Origin: Nemertoderma westbladi
Lineage: Eukaryota; Xenacoelomorpha; Nemertodermatida; Nemertodermatidae
Length of the DNA stretch: 64,000 nt
Assembly: GCA_032718475.1 (NCBI GenBank)
Contig: JAUCBJ010006873.1
Coordinates: 32,039 to 96,038 of the forward strand
Reading direction: 5' to 3'
Below are positions 55,114 to 64,000 of this stretch, in pieces. The translations under genes were made by a program, and so were the position numbers. The notes under the pieces were generated by a model that saw only the letters and a program-made list of their open reading frames with translations, did no database searches and was not told the origin of the DNA. Position 1 is the first letter of the stretch. Each line of letters begins with the position of its first letter.

Positions 55114-56742
55114 ACCCCCCCCCCCCCCCCCCAAAAATTTATCCAGAAGACTTTTCGCCATACATAATGTGTTAAAAAAGTCTACGGTTCTCCAGCTAGG
55201 GCCAATTTGAGTCAAAAAGTCCGCTTCCCTAGCAACCACGTTGCTATGGAGATAAGTCCAGAACCGCTAATGCTACGGACTTGGGACCGGCGCCAATCGA
55301 TAGGCAGCATATGGGTTTACATTCAAATGAAAAAGTTGAGAGTGATCCGATCATGATCTTGACCATGATCAGCAAAGATCAGTTTTGATCAGCAATCGGA
55401 CACTCAAGGCTTGCTCCAATTGTTCGCGCTTTCAGACCTTTGGCAGTTTAACCCGCCAAATTAGGATGTCTTCTAGATAATAAATCACCTTTAGTCTATG
55501 ACAAGTATTTAATTCACTACACTAGTCGAAACCAATCTGTGCGCGATCATTCACCCGCTGGATATACCCGGGAGATTGGGTTCGACGGCTTAATTTTATT
55601 GCTATGTAAGCCTAATGTATTATTCGACTGACAGTATTATATAATCTCTGACAATATTATTCACCTTCGGGGAATATTAACAGTTCCTTTAGGACGTGGC
55701 GCTCTATCTATATAAACAGAGTTATGACTTAAACTACTCACAACGATATGGCTTAGTTACAATTCACATATATGGCGCATTCTTTAGGAAATGCTTCGTT
55801 ATCAGTCTCACTCATACACAATGCTGCACAATACTGCACACTGATCTGCCGATCTTCACTGATTTTAGTCACATATAAAAGGAACACGGACCGAATCATG
55901 TAGGGTCTATCAAATAACATTAGATTCACTTCAAACCACTCAACATAGGTCGCAATCATTTATCTGTAACCTTTCTCTCTTACCTTCGGTATATCAAGAA
56001 TATTGGGTTTTCGGGGTTATTTGTCGTTATTCCAAATATAATAATTCATCAACCATATTATGAAGAACTGACAGTAAATAGCAGTATAACAATATAAAGT
56101 ATGCACAGTGTTACACAGTATGCAGTGTATGCAGTACTGTAGTATGCAGATAACGGATATATGTCCTTATAATTAAGCCTACTAGTGTAGGGCTAAAGCA
56201 GAAAAGCACAAAATACTCCAAAGCCGTTCTTCCTGGCTTAGAATCACCAACAACACTGATAAGAATAACTATAAGAATACCAGCTACCCTTATTCCACGA
56301 AGCTCCCGTCCAACACAGAGAAAGAGCAGTGAGATAGGAAAATTCAGTTCAGTAGCTCTGTGATAGGTCAAAATCAAAGCCAACTCAAATCCTATTGGCA
56401 GATACAGAAAGCAGGGCTATGGGGCAACGTGGCAATATCAGCCGTTAGCCGTCGTCATGGTAGCGACACTGTTTTCAAGAGTATCGAGCTTTTTACGTCA
56501 CGAAATTACAGATTATGTCCTCTAAAGTACAAATACAGAAGAAATGGCTTTTATGTCCTCCAAAACACCAGTACAGCAAGGACACGGCCTTTTTATGCCT
56601 GGTAAACCAACCACAGAGTACTTTACGGGGATAATAACCGGCTAATTACGCAAAAGCTTTTACACCGCTCCCAGAAAATGGGATTTAAGTCTATAAAATA
56701 TAACAAATCACAGTTTCTAAAATATAAAGATACTCTAAACAG
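55114..56742. other. Intergenic DNA
   Basis: Poly-C tract at 55116-55132. GATCATGATC/TTGATCAGC palindromic runs at 55348-55395. No convincing gene. Confidence 0.4.
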
Positions 56743-56949
56743 TTAGTCTTTCTTGCGCGGACGGCGTTTACGCAGTTTTTTAAAGTTAGCCAGAGTCTTT
56801 TTCTCTTTGGGGGGAGCCACTTTACTAGGAGGGCCATAACTCCTGGGTGAAGGGTGCAATATGATTGCATTAGAAGGTTTGGGTTTACGGTCGATGTCTC
56901 GTCCATTTCGATATGCTTCTCCTCGAGCTGATTTTCCTCCGCTTATCAT
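56743..56949 (-). CDS. Small basic open frame, unknown
   Basis: The minus-strand frame with ATG at 56949 encodes 68 residues, Lys/Arg-rich at the end (KKLRKRRPRKKD) with a Pro/Lys centre (VAPPKEKKTLANF). The frame is open for about 110 more bases upstream, so it could also be the last exon of a longer gene. No family is recognised. The composition suggests a nuclear or nucleic-acid-binding tail, if it is real. Confidence 0.3.
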   Translation of the reverse strand: MISGGKSARGEAYRNGRDIDRKPKPSNAIILHPSPRSYGPPSKVAPPKEKKTLANFKKLRKRRPRKKD

Positions 56950-57060
56950 GGGATACGTTCGTCCAAAACTCTCGCAGAGAATAGGGTTTTCTAAGATTGA
57001 TATCTTCTTAGAGATTCGAGATTTCCCAATCGAACTGAGATAAGGCCAATTCGTTTATCG

Positions 57061-57768
57061 ATTGGACTTACTGTTATAACTTACGTTTATCTGAACAAAC
57101 GCAGGTTTCTTTTTTGATCTTTATAGAATAGCGTTTAACTCGTTTCGTACAACGCTCTCCTTCACCTTGATGAGGGGTTGTATCGCGTTAAACGGGGACG
57201 ACCATACGGTTGGATAGTGATATTAGGTGTCCGCGTCACAATCCGGCTAGGTAAGATGGGCGGCTAGCTAGAAATCACTGTCGGAGTGTTACCGATTAAT
57301 TGTTAGGGTAGCACTAGATCTTGAACAGTGAATACAGTCCGCGAGGATCCGCGACACCACCAGGATCGCAGGTCTGAGGTCCAACTAAGGAATGAGGAGG
57401 TTTGACCGAGTATTCCGGGACTCTGATCGTAGGTTTACTCCAGGATCGTTCGAGCCGAGTGAGCATAGGTGATACGTCAAACAAGTTTCGCTCGAAACTC
57501 CAGTAAATATAACGAGCACAACTGTGTTTAACACAACGTTTCCGTGGATGTTTATGTCTTTCCGTTTATTAGTTGGGTCTAGGGCATTTATCGTAATAAT
57601 ACCAAAGACGCACGTCTGGTAGGGGAAACGCGGGTGATATTTATTTGTTGTTACAATGCTTCTATCAAGAATTCCAAATATACGTTGGAGTTACCGCGTT
57701 TATTTGTTTCTTTAGTGTCTTTTCTTTCGAGTCGATTTCGAATAGAATTTTCGCATTCGAATTTCAGT
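57061..57768. other. Intergenic or intronic DNA
   Basis: Nothing recognised. Less AT-rich than its surroundings. Confidence 0.4.
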
Positions 57769-58182
57769 TTATGGTTCCGACTCCGCTGGGCAGGATATAT
57801 AGTCGACATAGTCCGTATTATGTAAATCGATAGGATGACCAGTAGTTAAGTAGCCACCAGCAGTAGTACCATTACGCTGCGTATATCGAGCAGCGAATTT
57901 TCTATAGTCCAACTCTCGCGAGAGCTGCACTTGGGACATTGTCGGTTCGATATAACGACCATCGTCCTCCGCAGCAGTTGGACTAACGTCGCCGCGTATA
58001 AAGCTATCAACAAACGCTTGTAAAAGTAGAGCATATCGCTCCCTGATACCAAGACCATCTTCTATCAACTCCGTCATATCTGCTATATATGAGTTTATCC
58101 ATATTATAAGGAGTTTATATTTAGGCGAGCGGGCGTCGCTGCCTACCCCAATCAACCCCCGGACAGTGCGAGATCCTCAGCG
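57769..58182 (-). CDS. Open frame without ATG, possible exon or retroelement remnant
   Basis: A minus-strand open frame of about 138 codons ends at 57769. It lacks an ATG near its start and has a mixed, protein-like composition: LLIIWINSYIADMTELIEDG, YALLLQAFVDSFIRGD, then AARYTQRNGTTAGGY. It could be an internal or terminal exon, or a degraded mobile-element protein related to the nearby retroelement. No family is recognised. Confidence 0.3.
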
Positions 58183-59725
58183 CCGATGTGTTGTCGCCGC
58201 TGTACTTTCGCCAACGACGTAGCCGCACAACGACAACGACAACCGGCACAAGTCACTCCACTGTCCGTCCCAAAGGCTTAGATGTACTTCAGGTTTTCCT
58301 TGGAGAGTTAGGTTACTTTCACGATTGCGACTAGCTACTGTAAACACACTTTAGCAGTAACATTCACCTATAAACTCACAAATACCACACAACTGGTCAC
58401 AACTACGCACATTCGGGCCATTTGTCCGTTAGTCAATGCCTTCCAGAATGTCACTGTATTATTATGTATCCTTGGATACTAGCAGTGCGCTATTTATTCC
58501 CTATGCTATTCAATGGGACAAGCTTTCTATTATTCTTTTAACTCAATTCTAATTCTAGCGTGGTTGTTGCTATGGTGACATTATGCAAAGCTAGCGGTAG
58601 AATTAGGGTAATTCCAATGCATACAGATCTGGGATGTTATTTAATAGTATTCTTTAATAGTCAATGTTCTGTTTTATACATGACTTTATGAATTTTATCG
58701 GCTATTGACTATGTTTGGGAGACTTTCGCACACTCATATGCATAATAAGATAAATCTCCGCTCCCTTGATCTATTAATTACTGGAATTTTGGGAATGTTA
58801 TAAATTGCGTAAAAATGGCAATTTATTAAATTCATTAAAAGGCATGAATTTAAATTTATTCCCTGGAATTTTATTATTTGATAATTAAATGGACATATTT
58901 TGATTCTAGAACATGTCTGGGGACACAAGATCCTTAATTCTATAACAATTGTCTTTTTAAGAATATCGGTAAATGCTACGATATCTTAATTGACTAGAAT
59001 TGTTGAAGGATCTGAATTTTACAGATTTTTATTTATTAGATTTGCAAATATTAAATAATTAATATTTGAGATGGGCACCAATTTATTCCAGAACTTGTCT
59101 GGGGACGTTAACCACTGATTCTAGAATTTGTCTTTCAAGTATATCGGTGGGTGCCGCGATATCTTAATCGACTAGAATGACAGATGGTCAAAGGGTTTAA
59201 CAGATTTATTTTGCGTTATACGCTACTGTTAAAGGGACATCACGCTACTATATGTATTATTTAATATACGGTATGAGAGCAATATCGCACGAAGCAATGT
59301 CAGTGTGAAGAGGCAAGTCGTTTCCAAGGTCTACCCAGAGCTTGGTTTAGCCGAGACACGAGGATCTGAACTTTGCATTCCTAATACTCTGCCTACCAAT
59401 AATACTTTAATATAGTAGTGGCTTTATTGTACTTTAATGAGTACGGACATTTCATCTTACTGTAGTTACGTATTTATAATATAATACGGACAGTAAGGAA
59501 AGAGAAAAAATAATTATTTCTTCGCCGTCGCACTAAATATAATATAAGTAATTACGTACGTCATAAAAACGAATATATTGCACTATTCTACTAAATAATC
59601 GCTAAATAATATTCTACTAAATTAAATAAAACGATTATAATAAAATTACATAGTAATACATACATAAATATAAAAATAATAAAATAATATAAAATAATAG
59701 AGTCACACACCCACTCCATATGTTG
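58183..59725. other. AT-rich DNA downstream of the retroelement
   Basis: No gene seen. It contains the diverged duplication at 58902-59215. If the BEL/Pao-like element kept a left LTR it should lie here, but no copy of the right flank was found by eye. Confidence 0.4.
58902..59215. repeat. Diverged tandem duplication, period about 180 bp
   Basis: GAACATGTCTGGGGAC ... AATATCGGT ... CGATATCTTAATTGACTAGA is repeated with about 20% change as GAACTTGTCTGGGGAC ... TATATCGGT ... CGATATCTTAATCGACTAGA, 178-183 bp further on. Confidence 0.75.
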
Positions 59726-62700
59726 TTACGTTATGGAGTCCCTAGATGTTTGAAGGATTAGGGAGGTGGTCGTGGGAAGAGAATCTTGCCTTCCACAGTT
59801 TCTGGAGAGTCCTCCATTCCCTTCCGGTAAACACAAACGACCGACTGGATGATTGAGTCGCTGCATCCCGAATACAATTCCAGGTTTCCTCTTCGTCCTG
59901 GAATAGTGACGATAGAAACATCGCTCTAAGTACACGACGGCCTTACAAAGCCGATTCCAGGAGCTATAGTGGTCCGTCGCTCCCTGCAGGAGAGGTGAGA
60001 GTCCCTGCGAGACGTCTGATGTTCCAGAGCTCCAATCGCTCTCTCTGATCTTCATGAAGGATCCACTCGCGGTGGTGAGGTCCAGATCCACGGCGTCGTC
60101 CCTGGCAACATGTAATACCGACAGATCTATCCCGGGTTCAAATAACTCCGATCCACCCGTCCGGGTTTCAGGTTCGACTTTCTCCGCTCCGTTGGCTGGT
60201 CTAATCTCAGTCGGAGTAAGATGGGGAGGCCATTCATTCTCCTTACTCAGGAAGTCGGGTTCACCTAACCGATCTATAGTATCTGTTAGTTCTTGAGGAG
60301 TTGCTCCTCTGGAAGCGATGTCCGTTGGATTAAACTTCTTGGGGCAATATCTCCATTGATCTACATTGGAGCTAAGATTGTCATTATCTGAGGAGTGTGG
60401 TGTTCCCTCAGTTGGGTCGTCTCCCTCACTAGTATCATCTTCCCATTCACTCACCTGGCAGACGCGATCTTGAAGCAGTCTTTCCCTGAGCGTTCTACGG
60501 GAAGGTCCAGTAAGGTACCAACCTACTCTAGTTCTTACCGCATAGGTCTGAAGTGGTTGCGGTTGAGTAGGTCGTTTCTCTAATGTCTCCAGCGCCTCAT
60601 GCGCGTTTTGACCGATTAATATTTGTACTCCAGGATAATCGGTGTCGAATCTAGGGATGTTAAGTTGTTGGACATGATCATCTTCGTCCCAATTATAAGG
60701 TTCAACTTGGGTGGTAGCGAAGTTCTTTATTGCCACCATTTTTACTGACCTTATACTGTATTCTCCTAGTTTATCCTGTGGAGTGGACAACTCACCTATA
60801 TAATAGTCGGCAGCTACAGTAGAATTCCAAACCTGCATGATCCCTGACATGTTTAGCTTGGTTCGGAACTTGGGTTGTCCAGCAAAGATGACTTCGGCTA
60901 GTTCTTTATCGATGAATGTTCCTGTGCTACCGGAGTCCAGGAGGGCGTTCACTATATAGCTCTTCTGAGGTCCGTGGACCCGTAACTGGACTACAGGAAA
61001 TTCTCGGATTCCTATATTGGAAGTTGGCGCTTTCCAAGATGGTTGTTGATCAGAAGTAGTTAAGGTAAGTTCGCTGTCTGTGTCTTTCTCATGCACGAGT
61101 GCTCGATACACTGCGGTGGTGTTTATTAGGTAACAGGATTCGTTTTGGTCGGAGAACTCGTCCGTATAGAATCCTTCCATCTCAGATTGATCAGTGTCGT
61201 TCACATCACTGAATTGGACATGTAGTTCGAACTCACTTACCTGACTCGGGCTGTTTCGTTCGAATTCCGTGTGCAACAAGATATGATGTTTTGCGCCGCA
61301 CTGTGCACACCTTGCGTCGGAGTTACAGGTTCGCCGTTGGTGTCCTCGTCTGAGGCAATTATAACACAACCGCTTATCCCACATGACTTCACGTCTATCC
61401 TTTAGTGATTTCCTCAGGAATTTATCACACGCATTTAAACGGTGGGGCCCGTCGCACAGCACACATTTCGGCTTGATGTTACTTACTTTAACCTGTGCTA
61501 TGTGGTGCACACTTGTTCTTTCCTCGGGCTTTCTCACCTGAATTCTTTTAGGAGACGTAGGAAGGGTTTTTTGTACCGGTTCCCTTCTGTCATTGGGTCG
61601 AGACTCGGATTTACTTACCTGATCTTTAGGCATTTTATTGACATAATAAGATCTGTCAGTGTCTTTCCCGCTGTCCTCTCCTTGAGAAGTTTGGCTTTCA
61701 CCGTCGTCGGTATAACATACTGGTGTTACCCTTCTCCTAGAAACGGGTTTCTCACTTACCTTGTTTTCCAATGTCTTCTCTCTGGACTGCCTTAGGAGCT
61801 GTAATTTCACTTCTCTATCTAAGAATGACATGAGATCAGTCATGGTAGGGTCTCGTCGTTGTTGTTCCATCATATATAACACCTTCTTGTCCCAGCGTGT
61901 ACCTACTCCACCCTTGGGCAAAGTAGATGCTAAGGCTCCTACAACCATAGAATTCTGGTATTCATGAGACTTACCTAACCAATCTAGTTGTCTACAGATC
62001 TCCTGAATCTCATCGGAAAACTCTATAATCCCGCTGCTAAGAAACTTTCGGGGCGCCATTAATTTCGCATATAAATACCTAGCTATGTTAGTCCTATTAC
62101 CATACCTGATGTTTAGTGTATCCCAAACTTGTCTTAATCCATCTGGATGTCCAATAAATTTTAACGCCATTGACTTGGGAGGTCCTTCCAAACATTCGAT
62201 GAGGAATCTAAGTTTCTCTCCGTTAGATAGTACAGAGTTCTGTATGTTATCTTTATAATATTCATTAAAAGGTAACCATTTCATCTCATCTCCATTGAAC
62301 TTGACGATCTCTCCCACCTTTACCGCTTGCCGGGCTTCGGTTCTAGCCATTTGACGCGTAAAACTTTCTTGAGCCATCGTATTATTGAATATAGAATTAT
62401 CGGTATATAAATTTCTCGGATTATGATCAGGTCTATATGGAATATTATTATCAACAGGTTTATAATTACCCTGAATAGGGTTTACTATAGGAGTTTCTAC
62501 TTCACTAGCAGTATAGATGCGTGTAGGCTCCACACCTTGCGCATGAAATACTTCAGACCTAACGGGTTGACACATTGTTACAGGGGGTGGTGTTATACCC
62601 CTTTGTATGTTCACTAATTTATCGCATTCTAACGCGATACTTTGCTGCACCTTTTGCAACTCTAACCTACTTTCCCTTACTGTTCCCTTGAGCTGCTGAA

Positions 62701-63154
62701 CAGTCTCTTCCATTTCCCGGACCTGCTGAGAGGAGCACAAACAGTGTTCCCTCAGCTGCTCGAGCAGGAGACCCATCTCCCGTCGTCCCTCAGCTACCCA
62801 CTCAACCGCCGAAGCGGGAGTCGCCAACGTTGTAGCGGGCGAGCGAGAGACGACGGGCGATAAATTCTTAATATCTCGCTCGGCGTCCAGGATGGGTTCG
62901 GACTCGGGAACAGTCCTACTGGGCACAGGTAGTTTAGTACTGTACAAAGGGAATTTATAGGCAGGTTCTGGGAGTACAGGTGTCTCTATCTTTCTTTCCG
63001 CTTCTACTGTTGCCATTGCCTCCGCCGCCTTTCTTTTCGCTTCTGCTGTTGCCATTGCCTCTGCCATCTTCCTTTCAAGACCCTGTCCAAGTCCAAGACT
63101 GATTCTAACACCTTCCAAAAGACTATCTGACAGTGCCCGTTTTGTGTCAGACAT
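59726..63154 (-). mobile_element. BEL/Pao-like retroelement, deletion derivative lacking reverse transcriptase
   Basis: A single minus-strand frame of 1142 codons from ATG 63154. Regions in order: coiled-coil N-terminus; gag-like DUF1759-type domain (about residues 275-450; VKFNGDEMKWLPF); zinc knuckles (about 566-622; CYNCLRRGHQRRTC and CAQCGAKHH); aspartic protease with active-site ALLDSGSTGTFID (about 736-750); and a peptidase-A17-type end with GWYLTGPSRRTL (about 877). The frame then jumps directly to WRYCPKKFNPTDIASRG (about 933), which normally lies after the reverse transcriptase and RNase H core, and to YSSWNRLCKAVVYL (about 1060), the entry to the integrase part. The RT and integrase catalytic regions are absent, yet the frame stays open. 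LTRs were not recognised. Confidence 0.8.
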
Positions 63155-63284
63155 TTTTGTTTGTACAGTTGAATGCCTACTGCTATATTACAGTCTAAGC
63201 AAGTCTAGTAATTCAGTATTAACTGCTAGCCTAGTAATTAATTACCGATACTGCTACTCAGTGTAGCGTGATATATATATAATA

Positions 63285-63535
63285 TATTAGAATACCGGTA
63301 TGCTTATAGTATATATAAGTATTATTACAGACTAGGTTTATCTCAGAATACCGGTATAATTTTAGCACAAATATATATAAATATATAATAGGCCTATCGG
63401 GAATACCGGTATACAGCTTACAATTTGTAGTATATATAATTCTGGACTAGAATTAATTACAAGTACCGGTATAATTTCAGCCTAAATTTACAGAAATAAA
63501 GATAATAGGCCTATCGTAAATACCGGTATATCAAT
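63285..63535. repeat. ACCGGT-bearing repeat upstream of the retroelement
   Basis: AATACCGGTAT-type motifs occur at about 63292, 63346, 63401, 63464 and 63518, with TATATAA runs and TAATAGGCCTATCG between them. Spacing suggests about 2.3 copies of a unit near 115 bp that carries two motifs. It may belong to the retroelement's 5' flank or LTR, but no second copy was found downstream. Confidence 0.6.
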
Positions 63536-64000
63536 TATTTTAAATAATTGAATTTCTGAACTTTAGGGTTACTTTGTTACTTTACTTACTTTATTACCGT
63601 TATTTGAACAGTAGTCCAACTGATATTGAGACCTAATGGTTATATGGTAGGCCTACTATTTATAAATCGTTAGATTTGATTTATAATATATATATACCCG
63701 TTTTAATGGGCTTTGTCAATGTTTGAAATAAATGTTATTATTTCTGGGGAGTAATCACTACACAAAGCGGTGCGCTTTCAGTGAAGTGTTACTTATAGGA
63801 CACTAAAACAAATAATACTAATTTACCTAAGTTACTTAATACTACAAATTACGTACAATTCGGGTGAGATTACAATCTCTAAATAAACACAAAAATTTAC
63901 AAAAAACACAAATACGAATTTTCAGGGTAATTTTACAAGAAGTCTACAAACCAGCCTAACAAAGGGTTAGAAATCTGGTTATTACAACTGACAGGGTACT
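63536..64000. other. AT-rich flank to the window edge
   Basis: Nothing recognised. Confidence 0.4.

Overview
This is a repeat-dominated window from an animal nuclear genome, not a bacterial one. The support is spliced genes with GT-AG introns, a metazoan-type 7TM receptor, RTE-like non-LTR retrotransposons, a BEL/Pao-like retroelement, tRNA-derived SINEs, DNA-transposon remnants and long satellites. The mix fits a marine invertebrate (deuterostome or lophotrochozoan), but the species cannot be named from the sequence.

Layout. 1-3.1 kb: AT-rich DNA with one possible terminal exon (834-1062, minus) and a 39-bp minisatellite. 3.1-9.15 kb: a nested transposon complex made of two copies of a piggyBac-like TTAA element and a 4.5-kb element with 30-bp terminal inverted repeats (TIRs). 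The larger element carries a broken gene split by a 48-bp minisatellite. 9.2-12.3 kb: LINE fragments, a 203-bp near-perfect palindrome and a candidate exon (11625-11732, minus). 12.85-26.96 kb: a non-LTR retrotransposon whose C-terminal coding region appears to have been amplified into a roughly 12.9-kb satellite of a 50-bp unit. The retrotransposon resumes in the same reading frame and stops just after the array.

27.95-37.29 kb (minus): five phase-consistent exons of a proline-rich, acidic/glycine-repeat and RS-domain nuclear protein that resembles YLPM1 in part. The sixth exon may be the one at 11.6 kb, which would put the satellite inside a 16-kb intron. 37.3-42.5 kb: a mosaic of small elements, including a long-TIR element with a nested hAT-like MITE that has an 8-bp target duplication, two tRNA SINEs, and poly-C/G tracts. 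42.56-51.43 kb: three intact genes that are each uninterrupted in genomic DNA: LCMT1 (plus), PFDN1 (minus) and a somatomedin-B/7TM receptor (plus). 52.29-55.1 kb: a 27-bp minisatellite joined in frame to a broken RTE-like LINE. 55.1-64 kb: two unrecognised minus-strand open frames, a diverged duplication, and a BEL/Pao-like element that keeps gag-like, zinc-knuckle and protease regions but lacks the reverse transcriptase.

No operon-like cooperation is visible. LCMT1 (PP2A methylation), PFDN1 (chaperone) and the RS-domain protein are ordinary cellular genes set in mobile DNA. The most unusual feature is the repeated tie between tandem arrays and retrotransposon coding sequence.
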